Shown here piece by piece: positions 1 through 12,584 of a stretch of 64,000 nucleotides of DNA; within the stretch, counting starts at the first letter, position 1; every line of letters begins with the position of its first letter. The DNA is taken from positions 496,001 to 560,000 of the forward strand of contig BGZK01000011.1 of NCBI GenBank assembly GCA_005406025.1, written 5' to 3'. The DNA comes from Eumeta japonica (Eukaryota > Arthropoda > Insecta > Lepidoptera > Psychidae). The notes under the pieces are model-generated. The model ran no database searches. It was not told the DNA's origin and saw only the letters and a list, made by a program, of their open reading frames with translations. Position numbers and translations under genes: made by a program.

Positions 1-123
1 GTAAGGATTTTAGGAAATACGTCACCGGCATAATGTGTGACCTAGAAACTCTTTAGAATGTGGGTAGTCAATCTGGTTCATCTATTAAATGCTATATGAG
101 ATATATGCATAATTCTATAGATG

Positions 124-640
124 TTATAGTAAACTTAAGATTACACATTGCATAAATATCGCACACTTTTTGTTTAGCAGCGGATTATACACTTCATTGT
201 GGGTTTTGATCTGGCCATTGTCGAGGCATAGTCTCGCCCCAATGTTTTCTATTTCAAACTGAGGGTCTCGGACATTAAGCCCCCCGCACGGGCCCCGTGA
301 CGGTCGGGGGCCGCTAATGACCGTCAGCGCCGCGGTTACAACGTCTGCGACCCACCTCTTAACGTGCTCCAAGAGGCCCGGAGAGGGTGGCTTGATTTGT
401 CTCAAATCGAAAACTCATTAGTCAATTCACCTACGCTCAGAATCGAACACCGTACCTTCCGAATCTGACTCTAACCCAGAGCCATCGCCGGTCGGATACT
501 TCGCCTGCAAAAAATTATATTTCGGAGCCCAGTATGAATATTGAATCCGTTCAAAAATCCCATAGAGCCAGTGTAGGTTTGTTACAAGGGCCCTATCGAG
601 GTGGGCAGTGGGAGTCAGCAGTCGCATGTCGCATTCAGCT
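124..640 (-). repeat. composite retroposon relic with tRNA-like SINE box
   Basis: No gene is recognised here. On the minus strand a B-box-like sequence (GGTGTTCGATTCTG) is followed by gaattgactaatgagttt. The same tail, also after a B-box-like run, recurs at 14391-14420, and the segment GATTCGGAAGGTACGG before the box resembles one at 53345-53385. On the + strand, 260-400 (gcccgtgacggtcgg...gctaatgacc...acaacgtctgcgaccca) resembles 38240-38340 and 43710-43755. I infer a tRNA-derived SINE or LINE 3' end, common in lepidopteran DNA. The open frames here are incidental. Family name unknown. Confidence 0.5.
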
Positions 641-660
641 AGAAAGCAATCTTCGCCGGC

Positions 661-2714
661 CCGCTGGGCTTAAATAATAGAGGTCGCGGAGATTGGAGCG
701 CCGGAATGGTTTATATGTCACTTGTGGACGGCGCAACGGCCACGAATTATTTAGTTATTGTTTACTTCTCTCCTATTGGCTTAATAGCTCTCTGTAGATT
801 TTTTCGGAAAATTGAAAACATCTCGGAAATTTGACGGGTAAATGAATTTTTTTTTTCAATATGGAAAGTGTGCAATTATTAGTTTTGTTTTGAGTACCAG
901 TTCTGTTAATAAGTTTTATTGGTTTATAATAAAACACGTATTTTAAAGTATTGAAAAGATATAAATAAGAAAAACACGTTTTAAATTAAAATTATTTCAA
1001 ACATGAAAAAAGCCAGCTTTGATTTTAGAGTGCTTCATAAATATGAATAAATTAAAATGACATAGATTTCATTTATTATTTTCATGGAACTTAGTAATTA
1101 AATTTTACGAATATTAATAGGAACCAGTAGAAACTCCTTACGTTGTTACTTCGCCTCCAAGGGGATAGTTGGTTGGTTTATGTCAAGGATGTAATTTTTC
1201 ATTTCTATACATCGAACGAGATGGCTTTTAAGTATTTTTTTATAGTTTTATTTCTTAACGCTTACGAGCATTACCGCCCCCTAACGATATTCATGCGAAG
1301 ATTATTACGGTCGCGCCAGCCCGGGCCGAGTCCGGCGCCGCGCCGGCGGTGTCCGGCTCCCGTGTTAAACGAAACTCAAATCAATTTGCGTCCGGGCACA
1401 GATCTGAATCCAATTTGCGAGCTGTCCGATCGCCGCTGGCCGGCGGCCGGCCGACCAGATATCACGAGCGAATTTCACTAAACGGCTAAATAATTTAGTA
1501 GCAATCTGGACGCGCCGCCCGCGCCGCTTCCGCCCGCACGCACTGTGCGGCCGCAATCGTTGCACTGTTGCCTAGATCGCACACACGAAATTTCGGTACA
1601 GATGAACGTACGCTTAATAAATGCAATTTCTGCATTCAAAAATTAAAGAACCTTTTGGAGTCGAGTGTACACATACATTTATAATGTAACATGCTGTCTT
1701 CTTCTAAATTATATCATTTAAAGAATACGTGCACTTGAAAATTCGCTATATAGCTTCTAATAATATCCTGTATCAGGAATTATTTTCTTGATAACACCTC
1801 TAGCGGAGCGGTACTGCGAAGCGATCGCTAGCAATAATGATCTCCCTCACTGACGCAGAAAGCCGTGTTGACGCGGTCTAGTAGTTTTTCAGATGAACGA
1901 CAACGGACAAAAATAAAAGCATACGGTCTGTCAACGCAAAACGCATACAGCTTCTCCATTAAGATGTGGGTAGGTATTTATAAAAAAAAATAACTACATT
2001 TTGCGACTTTTTTTTTGGGTTCGAAAAAGTATCGTATGTCGCCGAAGCGTCCGGTAACCGAGAATCGAACCGCGAGTGTGCGTGCACACCGCGCGGTATC
2101 AAACCGCAACTCGTACGTGTGTATAGGGTTTCTTTACTGTTCACTAACCTCTGAATACGAGCCTGCGGATAGGCTATTTAATACTTCATGGGTGGATTTT
2201 GTAAAACAAATTACTTATAGCTTAGTTTTGATCTTAGTAAAAATTGAAAATAATAAGGCCCGATATGAAACAGACAATTAAAATAAATAAAACAAATTAC
2301 GTGTTTCGTAGAGAGGTTATGTAGTCTTCATTTCTGAAGGTATTATTAATCTATGTATCAAAACTTAACTCCGGTTTTAGTTTAACGGTAAATTTTACAA
2401 AATATGACCCTTTTGCTGACTTAAATAGTATCTAGGTGTGTACCTTATAATAATCCAACGCTAAGAAATTTCAAAAATACAATATAAACATGAAATAAAC
2501 AACAGGTTATGTTCCTTTTTGACTTAACTTTCAGAATCCACCAGCATTTTATAATTACTCATACAATTTCCATCGTTAAAGTCTCACCTTCTCGATCGTT
2601 CTATATTCTACGAGTACTATTTTATGTTTTTATTCGTGGACACGGCGAAAGAAAACATTGCAATGCAAACAAGAAACAAAATATTGATTTACATCGGGGC
2701 GGTGCGAATATTCG
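661..2714. other. gene-free stretch, probably intron or upstream DNA of the LMO gene
   Basis: AT-rich DNA with no recognisable exon. A GC-rich patch lies at 1290-1570. At 2050-2130 the minus strand has a B-box-like ggttcgattctcgg followed by an A/T-rich tail, possibly another SINE fragment but weak. I looked for the first LIM domain (Cys-rich zinc-finger exon) and the first half of LIM2 and found neither, so those exons are probably to the left of the window. Confidence 0.4.
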
Positions 2715-3150
2715 ATTCGCAACATTTTAAAAAACGACAGGTTCGATGGGGGAGAAGTAGACGGGCCGCGGAAACGAGAGGCCGCGTCGAGCGCGCGCCG
2801 ACCCGGGCGGGGGCCGAGTTAATTAACGGCCGCAGAATCGGCGCCGCGAAAAAGACACTTTGTATCGTTTAATTTTGGCGACGGGACCGGAACAAAAGCA
2901 GCGGCAGACGGCGCCGGGCCGGGGCGGGCGGGCGGCGGAGGGCGGGGCTGAGGGTAGATAAGGAGAGGTCTTATCACGCTTCCGGGCGGTCACTGCGGGC
3001 GCTACAGTTTTCAAGGTGGGATACCTTTTGTTTCCGACGCCGTTGACGGCTGGCGCAGCTGGACGTCCGGCGTTATCGGGCGTGCGCGGGCGCTTCGTGC
3101 GCCCCCCGAGGCGCCGATTGCGATTTGATCACGAGACGTTTCTAGCGTTT
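2715..3150. promoter_or_regulatory. CpG/GC-rich island, possible internal promoter of the LMO gene
   Basis: A sharp rise in G+C and CpG within AT-rich DNA (runs such as gagcgcgcgccgacccggg near 2789 and ggggcgggcgggcggcgg near 2920), 1.1-1.5 kb before the LIM2 exon. Beadex/dLMO genes use alternative promoters, and insect CpG-rich islands often mark promoters or conserved enhancers, so an internal start is plausible. A weak donor-like AAG|GTGGGA lies at about 3015. The sequence alone does not show transcription. Confidence 0.3.
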
Positions 3151-4260
3151 CGTTTTCGGTGATTTAATTTTGTATAATTATAGAGATAAAAAGTTCACGC
3201 AAGTTAGCGTACTTGAAGTGCTATAGTGTTCTGTACCGTGTGGCGTTCGGTTCTCGTGTGCTAGTAGTATGCAATATACAATTTATAAGGCTTTTTATTA
3301 TAAAGGGAGCTAATGTAAAGAATTAAGATAAATTTAATCTACGAATACATTTTGAACTCCTTTGAATACCTACCAATAAGTCCAACATTAAATCAAAAAT
3401 GTCTAAAACAAAGAGATTTTCAAAATCTTAGCACATTTTAAGTTCCAAAAAAATATTTCAAAGTTCTAAAAATTGACCAAAGGCGATTCCTTCGCGTGGT
3501 ATTATTTCGAGATTCTTATTATCACTTAATTTTAGAATTATATTCTGGTAAAACATTATTTTTAAAACATTTAAGAATGTTTGTAATATTAAAACGTCCT
3601 ACAGAAAAATGGTTTGGCTAACTTTTATTTTATGCGATTATTATCGGGAAAACGATAATACTACATTTGTTTATAAAATTATCATTCAGACTTCTTGTAA
3701 TGTATTTTTCAGTGATTATAAAATAAAATTTTGTACATGAGAATCTTTTGTGAGTTGTCCGATATAATCGTCCCAAGTTGTTATCGTCTGGATGAAGAGG
3801 TCACCGAGCAAGAAAAGTTGCTAGCAAATGACGACAGTTCTCGTGTGAGGGCAGACAGAAGATTCCTCCTGTTGATTGCAGGATATAGCGTTTGTACTCT
3901 ATTCCATAAAAAAAAAAAGCTTATTCACTACCGAATACGATTTTCGCCTTTTCAATTACATAATATAATATAATAAATAAATGCCAACTAATCAAATACA
4001 CAAGATCGCATGTAATCGTACAGCCTGTATATGGTGTCCTTTTATTTGATTTCTGGAACTGATATTTCGCTGAAAAAATAACTAGGACGTTTGGTTTTAT
4101 TTCTCTTGTTGTTTCTTCGGTGTCATTATCTAGTACGACCTGTCTAAATATAGATTATTATACGACCAAAATGTCGTACGCGTTCTTAAAACGAAGTGAT
4201 TATATTTTACGTAAAACGATAAAGGTTTCAAATGTTTGTTTTTTTTTATTTATTTAACAG
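3151..4260. other. AT-rich intronic stretch before the LIM2 exon
   Basis: No repeat or coding region recognised. It ends in a typical acceptor, a long T-rich tract followed by atttaacag at 4260. Confidence 0.5.
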
Positions 4261-4411
4261 ATTCTGCGTCGGCGACCGCTTCTACCTGTGCGAGAACAAG
4301 ATCCTCTGCGAGTACGACTACGAGGAGCGGCTGGTGTTCGCCAACATGGCGTACAACCCGCCGCCGCTGGCGCACCTCAAGCGGCAGACCACGCACCTGC
4401 CGCCGCCGCCG
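4261..4411 (+). CDS. Bx: Beadex/LMO LIM-only protein, exon with second half of LIM2
   Basis: This internal exon encodes the C-terminal zinc finger of the second LIM domain of a LIM-only (LMO/rhombotin) protein. After an acceptor (poly-T, AACAG) the frame, entered with the last base of an Arg codon, reads RFCVGDRFYLCENKILCEYD, ending in the C-x2-D zinc ligands. It then runs YEERLVFANMAYNPPPLAHLKRQ and a Pro run up to the donor CCG|GTAACG (phase 0). The FCVGDRF..CENKILCEYDYEERLVFA string matches insect Beadex/dLMO much better than LMO4, Apterous or Islet. LMO proteins are nuclear. They bind the LIM-interaction region of Chip/Ldb1 and so limit Apterous-Chip complexes in wing and nervous system. 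The first LIM and first half of LIM2 are not in the window. Confidence 0.93.
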
Positions 4412-7400
4412 GTAACGGACGATGCTTTCTACGACTCCCGAGAGACAGGCCTATTGTACATCCGAACTATACTAAAAATCTTATGAACGCGAAGGTTTTG
4501 ATGTGGATGGATGGATCTTGGTTATTATCTCACGTGAAAACTACCGAACAGATTTTGATGAAGATTTTCAGTAAATATAGATTACATATCAGAGTGTGGG
4601 CCGTACTTTATAAATATGCTAAGTTTTGTCCTGGGCTTCTTCAGCGTGAACATAGGAAGAATTCTATACGTTTTATGACGATTGGCTATTGGTATAATCA
4701 ATGTCCGAGAAAGGGTCAAGAACGTCAATCAGGTATAAAAATAACGGGCAGGCCTTAAATCGGAATTAAGAACGAAAACAAGATCTTACATGATAACATT
4801 AATAAAGTAATGTAATAGTACATTTGCTTTTAGTGTAAGAATATGTGTTGCTTTTTATAAATTTTGAAGCGAGAGCCGAACCGTGACAGGAATTGAGAGT
4901 GGAACCGAAATTAAGATCATGATCGATATCGTAATCAATCAAAACAAAAGATGGAGGAATTCATTGTCTGTCCATGTGGGCGGAACCGCGGGCGAAAACT
5001 AGTGTTATATATTTTTAAACTGCTCTATATAGGAACAAGGGTCAAAAACTAGTCCAAACAGCCGTCTAGATCGTGTCAACGGTTTTTGTATGCGATGCAA
5101 AAAGGAAGACAATGGCCGCGAGGACTAACTTTAGTCAAAAATAAAATAACAATTGTCAAAACAAAAAAAAAATCCGATAATTATATGTCAATAAAATATC
5201 ACCTTTACAATTGCATACACAAATACAAATATACGGCTACATAAATTTATTGCATTTTAATTTTGTAATGCTATTAAATCTAGGAAATATTTAAGACTTT
5301 CTTTTAAATAAACACGTTGTTATTATTGCTTTATGTTTTCTATGGAGAAAGTTACTCTATCATGTATTCTCATTTTAAAGAAAACAGTCACACCTTAACT
5401 TAAATAACTTTTCAATATTAAAGTGATATTTGTTATATTCACCGAGAAATATTATTTAAATTGTATGTATATAAAATAAAAAGATAACGTCACATCCATA
5501 CTTGAAATTAGAAGAAGGTTTAAATAAATTCTTATACATGTATTATTGTTTATAAATGAATTTAATTTTTATCTTACCAAGAAAGTACACGCTGTGTAAT
5601 AAAATCTTTATTATTTATGTTTAATTTTCTTATAGAAATACAATTCAGTCTTTGTTGACGCGTAAATAGGGGTTGCTTTTTCAGTCATTTGATAAAAGTT
5701 ATCCGTCAAGTAAATTATAATTTTATGGAATACAAAAGTGGATTTGAACTAATTTATTCATAAAACAGTAATGTTGTATTTTTTTTCTATAAACAACTTT
5801 TATCTGATGAGTAAATTCTAATTCAATTAACAATCAAATATTAAACTTTCCATTGGACCATTGATCAGTCAATTCAATGGGAATAAAAGTTAGCACGACA
5901 ATTCGTTTTAGATAAGAATTCCTCAGATTATTTTAGAGAATTAATAACCTCCAAGATTTACCTTCGTGTTCGGATGAGAGAGTATGATTCTGCGAAGAAA
6001 AGACCTGTAATCTAGGTCTTACTCTTAAGGCTAGGTATTAATATCATTATATGCTTTCAGTGTGACGTGAATATGGTGTACTTGAAAAGATATAATTGAT
6101 ATTAAATAGGTCTCCATTAGCATGTCAATTTCGAATTTAATTTACATAAATATTGGTATTATTTGTACGTAAATGCGTAAATATAACTATTTTACTACTT
6201 GAGCATGTGTTACATCGAAACCCTAGGCCTTTTAAAAGATAATTAAATCCAGTTTGTTGAAGTTAGAGTTTTAGATAGGTTTTTGGTGGGAAGAATGAAT
6301 TGCCAAAACGTGAACGTTCAGCGTCACACGGTCGTGTCAGAAGGTTGCGTCACGCCGCTGTTTCGCTTGCTGTACCTCAAATAGACCCTTATGCAGAGTG
6401 TAGATAATTATTCTACTACTCTTACGTTCTTCTTGTATACGTACCTTATCCAGAAGACACGTACTTCCTCATGATACCATTATATTGTTCAATTATATCT
6501 ATTTTAATAATTCAACAATTACAATGTAACTATTCATTTATACTTTTATACACAAATAAGTAAGAATATTCCTTTTCGTCGTGCGTCCACAAATCGATAC
6601 ACTAGTAACTTGTCTACTTCAAGTAGTTTATGCCACTACAGAACTATCAAAGTTTGACGTGAAGTAAGATTAAGGGATAATAGTCTAATTGCACTTATTT
6701 TTTTTGTACTAAACTACCTTTCGACACGTAGACCTTCCTTGCTTAAACCTGCGAAGTTGAACTGCGCCAGATGTCTTTGAAATTGATACGGCATTTATGA
6801 AGGATATATAATTTATAAAAACGAAAACATCGGGCAAGAGCGAATAAGATTCGCATTCCGTGAGATCCGCGTAAACTTAATTATGCATGAATTTCGTTCA
6901 ATCTCAATGATTTTTGCTCCTTTTTTGGCGACATCGATACTCATGACATATCAGTCCAGAAATGTTTCAGACGGATAACTTAACCAGCTTCCCCGTTGTC
7001 GGGGTCGAAGACATACTTGTATTCGGTAAAGCAATATTTTTAACCTCTCGGCCGCCTTCGCTTTATAGTTAAATTTTGCATTTTCATTAACTTACACGTT
7101 AACGAAATCCTTAACATGTTTTCTTATTAAATTGTTTCTTGAGCCGAAACACGACTAAATATTACGTTATTCATCGTATCAAGCGCTTTATGAACATTTA
7201 CCACGGCAATTTACGCAAGTCTTCTAACGGAGTGACCGTAACACGTGTATAGTCCACCTGCAATAACATGTTTTAATTCCACGAAGCGTACGTGCTGCTA
7301 CACAAAAGCCGCGCCCGCTTGGCCAATTAGTGAGGCATTCTCGGCGAGTGTTTGCATTCGAGAAACACAACAGGGGCATATTTGCGTCCTACGGAGAAGT

Positions 7401-8166
7401 GCGATTCGCCGATCGACCGCGACGTGACGCTGTGTGCGTGTTGTTATGCGACCATGCAGGTTGACTATACTCTATATGAGTCAGGAGCGTAATAAATACC
7501 AAAGGAAGATGGTTAAGAAGAAATATCAGACACATGACACATACTAAAATTGATAGTTAAGGAGGTACTGAAACTTCACGACTACAGCGATAACATCGTG
7601 TTTGGAGTAGCGATATAAATCGTTTGCGTACGTTCCAAACCTTGTTCTAGTTTTGCCTATGGTTACTTCAAGACCTGCAGTCTGCACTTGACTTTGCTTT
7701 GTCACATTTATATTTCGTTGTCTCACTCTCGATTCCGCTCTAGATTTTGATCTTGGTCTTATTCGTGACCCCTATTTCGAACCGGTTCATTGATAAAATA
7801 GATCCGTCTCGAATATCGCTGTTGTCAATGACCAATCTGTATAAAAAGTAATAGATTCGTATTACGTTCACAGGAGCCCAGCTGCGGGAAATAACGTGGT
7901 TATATAACGTATTGCCTTATTAAAAACAGAATCATACAAATCGGAGAAGTGATTATGAAATTATAAGGACACAGATAGACCGACATACAGACGTGGAGAA
8001 TGGCCTTGTGTATAATTATCGTAATTAGAGTGCGCAATTGTTATTTTTTTATGCAAATAAAATATTTATTAGTGCGTTTTTCATTACTCGTAGCTATAGC
8101 TTTATCTTTAATATAGCAATAATAACTATTTTGTTATATTAAACATTAACTTTAATATACCAACAG
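4412..8166 (+). other. last intron of the LMO gene
   Basis: Donor GTAACG at 4412, acceptor aataccaacag-like (tataccaacag) ending at 8166. It is phase 0 on both sides, 3755 bp and AT-rich. It contains a Helitron-like remnant at about 4680-5002. The rest (5003-8166) shows no recognisable gene, only dispersed AT-rich sequence. Confidence 0.75.
4680..5002 (+). mobile_element. Helitron-like non-autonomous remnant (3' end)
   Basis: The 3' end reads ggaaccgcgggcgaaaactag followed by T: a GC-rich short stem and terminal CTAG before T, as in lepidopteran non-autonomous Helitrons. Upstream is a degenerate GA/TC-type stretch (aaccgaaattaagatcatgatcg), like the microsatellite-like cores near 24.3, 40.3 and 59.2 kb. 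The segment gattggctattggtataatcaatgt at about 4680 resembles 40118-40142. A clean 5' TC end was not found; TCTATACG at 4663 is preceded by T rather than A. Confidence 0.5.
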
Positions 8167-8298
8167 AGCAACAGCGGCATGGCGCTGATGAACGGCTCGG
8201 GGCGTGCGGGCGACCTCAACAACAACATGTCCGGTTCCTCTCCGGCGCCCTTCACGCCCCGCCCACCTCGAAGCCCTGGGCCTCTCCGCGCCAGCTGA
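8167..8298 (+). CDS. Bx: Beadex/LMO terminal coding exon
   Basis: The last coding exon, joined in phase 0 to the LIM2 exon. It begins right after tataccaacag and reads SNSGMALMNGSGRAGDLNNN, then MSGSSPAPFTPRPPRSPGPL RAS and TGA. It is a low-complexity Ser/Pro/Gly/Asn tail, as expected after the LIM pair of dLMO proteins, where the C-terminus is poorly conserved. G+C is high compared with flanking DNA, like the preceding exon. Caveat: a +1 shift after about position 8250 would read ...TSKPWASPRQL..., which also looks protein-like, so the last ~16 residues depend on the base call there. No other exon follows. Confidence 0.75.
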   Translation, partial: SNSGMALMNGSGRAGDLNNNMSGSSPAPFTPRPPRSPGPLRAS

Positions 8299-9900
8299 GA
8301 CTACCGCCCTGAGCCTACCACCCACAAGTGTCTAGATTGAACGCTGGCGTGTGGCAGCTGTGAACGAACTGTCGGGAAATGCTGCAAACTGTGGGACGGT
8401 TACAAGTGTGGTGCGGAAATTTGGCATTTAGAGAATATAACTTCTTGAACATCTCACGCTATAAACTGTCGCTGACGTGCGAAAAGTACAATGAGTGTGT
8501 TTTACAAACGACAGCGTTATAAAAATTGACAAGCTCACTGTCCGACGTAATAAGAATGACGTGCATCGTAACGAGGACGATGCTTAAATATGAAATAAAG
8601 TATGCACTTAAAACAGGAAAAGTAAACGTGAAATGCAAAAATAAATTATTATTATTTGCTTAAAATACATAGTTGTGTAAAATAAGTACTTCAAGACGTT
8701 AAAGAGTTGACGCGGCTGATGTCGAAATGTAATTGAAAATCGTCATTAGCTGTTGCATCGACGCCGGCGGTTGGACACAGTCAAGTCTGCGTTCCAAATG
8801 TATTTACTCGTTCCACAATATGTATTGTTGTGTATAGAACGGCAATGTAGAAACAATAGTTTCTACTTTCTAAAATCTGTACTTTGATTGCTATTCATCA
8901 TGACAATTATCTAGGATTAAGTTATAATAAACACTTAATAGAAAATCATGCATTTCACCCGTTTAAGCGGGTATCGTATCCGTTTCAAATGTTTTAGAAA
9001 AGCCCAAATATAAGTTACGACTGTGTCGACATCTCTTCTGATTCTATGGTGATTCGACAACACTCAGAAAGTTATTCAAGGATCAAAGTCCTTAATCAGC
9101 GGCGCCCGAAGACCGCTCCGTCGCATCTCGCTGTTTGATCTCGATACTTCTATTGAGCTGCGTCTTAGTTCTAGTGTGAAATTGTTTAAAATCTCGAAGA
9201 GCGGACTGAAGATGGTCGAGTTCTCTTCGAATTGACGAAGAAAAAAAAAAGACCTTCGTGAAAATCTTATTATTGTAAGTTTTGTACATAGGCGATGTTT
9301 ACATAGCGATGTGCCATACGGAACGTATTCCAAATAAGTTTAGTAAATAAAAGTGGTACGTCTATTACTTAGTAGAAATTTTGTAAAGTTATTATTTTTC
9401 AGGGCTTAGCCATCGCGTGTTTTTCTTTGCTAACTTTTTATAGATACAACACTGTTCATTGTTTCGTTTCAACGTATATATTATTATTATTATTGTACAT
9501 TATTGTTAAGTTTAATGTAATTAATGTATCTGTTATAATGTTTGTAATATTGTAAATAAATTAGAGGTACGTCATTAAATAGGTTAATATTATGATATCG
9601 TAATCGATGTAAATTAAATATGATAACAATATAAAATTAGATAAATCAAATAAGTGTTGAGACAATTGATATTTCAGAAAAAATGTAATTTTTAGTTATA
9701 TAATTACGTTATTAATATTGTGTATTTAAAAACTTTAATGTATTTTTTTTAATATATATACTATCTTGATTTTGTTATAACGCATCGACATAGTAGTTAA
9801 AAACATTGCTACATCTATTTTTTTCATTTCAAAATGGTAGCGAAAGACATGTACGTGAAATGTTTCCATTTAACCAATGACTGACCAAAGATGTAACTCA
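8299..9900 (+). other. 3' untranslated / downstream region of the LMO gene
   Basis: No coding sequence. Possible poly(A) signals (AATAAA) occur at 8594, near 8640 and near 9345 and 9552, so the transcript end cannot be fixed from sequence. An exact ACCAAAGA, the 8-mer target of miR-9, is at 9884-9891. It would be in the UTR only if a distal poly(A) site is used. Confidence 0.45.
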
Positions 9901-10019
9901 TTACAGCATTGTTCGGAGATCTAATTTGTTTCATTTTGCTCACTTGTTTATCCTGCCTAACCGTGCACTTAACGGAAGAATATGGTAGATCTCAACTCAA
10001 CACTCACTTCAAACTAGGA

Positions 10020-10078
10020 CAACGTACAATAATTACTTTAAATTACCAACATCGTACAATAATTACTTCAAATTACTG
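10020..10078. repeat. short tandem duplication (~31 bp x 2)
   Basis: Two near-identical copies of cgtacaataattacttyaaa ttac lie next to each other. Origin unknown. Confidence 0.6.
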
Positions 10079-12557
10079 GCACCACCTAACACTTTTTTTC
10101 AAATCAATGACATCATACGCAGACCAAATTGGCGGCTATATTAAAAAAGAGCCAAATTTTATGCACCCGAAATCGACGAGTTTGCACGAAAAGCTAAGCC
10201 TGATATATATAGCCTCTGTCTACCCTTCTGGGAAATAGACGCGAGTTTATATTGTTATTAAAAGTAATCTTAACTCTTTTTTAAAAGAAAGTCAAATAAT
10301 AAATTAGGTTTAATTTATGCTTATACCAAAAATGCATTTCTGTCTATATCTGATGGAGTTTACTCTATTGCTGTCAAAAATGAAGTGGAGGGATAGGAGG
10401 ATGACAGTTCCTTGTCGACTGTTGAGTGCCAAAAGAGGCCGAAATTACAGGGCAATCTAAAGTCTGTACAGCCAAAGTCTAGACAAATTCAAGAAAAGCT
10501 TCTAATTTTAATGAAATAATAGCTTAAAAACTATAATGAGTATGTCAGGGGACACCCGGTAGATTTGAAACATCAAAACTGTTGTATATTGTATTATTAT
10601 AACTGTCATAGTTGGAATTAGATGAGGATGGCGGGCATTGCGCATAAAACTTATGATATTCATCAACCACATTTAATAATACATTTCATCAGTTAACTCT
10701 GTTACAGTAGCGCTAGAGATCTATAAAAGTTACAATTGGTCGGTTATAGCTAAAATATGAAACGTACATTTCGAATGTGTCACTCATTCTGGAAACTTTA
10801 TAAAAATGACGAAATTTCAATAATACAAATCACTGTTTATTTTTAAAGGCTTCATCACAGGAGGAAATACACTGAAGCGTACACGGCGTAGGTTAAAACT
10901 AATCGTCTCCGAAATGGGAGATGCTTGGTATTGCCTCATGCCAACGCGTTATCTCCTCTACCTGCAAACAGTGCTAGGCGCAAACCGCGTAGGCCAAAAT
11001 CAAGCGTCTCCTGAATTTTGAGACCCTAGTCCGACGCGCGTAACAGCAACAACGTGAAACATCTATCACATCAAAAGACCCACGAAGCCCTTTCATTGTT
11101 AGACTCTTAGTCTAAGAAATGTTTAACAATATACAACTCAAATTTAATTAATATATTACGCATATGAGAACCAAGTATTGTTTTAAATAAGATAATATTG
11201 TAACGAGAATCTTTCGCTCAGACAAAAATATAACAATAATGATTTCGAATAGAACCAAATAAATGGTTCAATAAAGCCTTGGTCTTTGAAATTCATAATA
11301 CATTATACAAAATATTTTGGTTCTGTCTTTCGTCCTGAAAGCAGTTCGAGCAATCGCCGCACGTTGCGCGCACACGCAGTGAAATCACCTCGACGAGACA
11401 ACGAGAACGATATCGCGACGGCGGGCGGCGGGGGCCATCGGCGCGCGAAAAGTAATAATCGCACAATAAGGGATCGACGAGATGAAAAATGAACTTATCT
11501 TATGGCAGAGGTGAGCGGAAATTTGAAAAGGTCCCGCCGGCGACAGCGCCAGTGCGCAGGGAGGGCGGCGCGCGCGCAGGCGGCGGCGGCGGCGCGTTGT
11601 ACGCCACACGGCGATGCCCGACGACTATATACGGCAATAGTTAGGCCGGCGCGACGACGGTCAGCAGAGACGGCGTGACTTAGATATCAAGGAAATAACG
11701 CGAAATAGATTACGCTTAATTAACCATAGATTAAGATACGCGATCAGGTTGAATACGCTCACTGAGCCTTTTAAGTTGTCAGATACGAGTCAGGTCGAAA
11801 GCACGTCACGTCTGCGCGTACAGCCGGAGTTGGGTATTTATTGAAAAATTGCTTATTTTCTGAAGAAGACACGACAGCGCGTCCGGCGGACGTTAACCGT
11901 CACTTGACGTACTCGGCCCGTCTATAGATTGCGTCGTTTTAACTTTGAAGTTACCATCATATTCTCGGTTGCCGAACTTTTGCTCGCGTAAGTTTGGCGT
12001 GACGTGTAGGTATTCTTAGGCATTTACTATTTACTTTACATAATAAACGCTTAAGGATACTTACACATTACAAGTATCCTTAGGCATTAACTACGTACTC
12101 TTAGAGCAGAGGTTAATTAATATTTTTATGTATAGAATTCTGTCTAAACTCACACATACTTATTTCAAGTGAGTTTTCTAACTAGTTCCTTAAAACAAGT
12201 ATTATACGATTGTTTAGATCAATGTTATTGCACATGGAGAAAACTTGTTAGTTGCGAAATAGACAGAATATTGAAAGGCATAAAGTAATTATTTATTTAA
12301 AAGAGTTTAAAATTAACATTGATGTTCTGTCGTTATAACATTTTTTTTACAACTCGATTAGTCTTAAATTTTTTTTTAGAATTAAACTTTTTCATTAGTT
12401 AATAGTTTTTAATCCTAATTTTCTACCAAAACAAAATTCAATTTGTTATCGTATTTTGATATTACAAAAATGTAGTCGATAATACATTATTTACTGTAAG
12501 AAACACATCCAGTGCCGTTTATTGTTTATTTACAAATAATACATTTTAAATATCGAA

Positions 12558-12584
12558 TGACGTCTGACCTCACGTCATGACGTC
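12558..12584. promoter_or_regulatory. cluster of three CRE-like TGACGT motifs
   Basis: TGACGTC at 12558-12564, CACGTCA (inverse TGACGTG) at 12571-12577 and TGACGTC at 12578-12584. The last two form the 12-bp palindrome acgtcatgacgt. They abut the GC-rich island 12590-12810. TGACGTCA-type sites bind CREB/ATF bZIP factors; function here is inferred. Confidence 0.3.

Noticed and set aside
2050..2130. Possible tRNA gene on the minus strand (ggttcgattctcgg)
   Set aside because: Only a B-box-like word; no A box, acceptor stem or anticodon stem could be formed.
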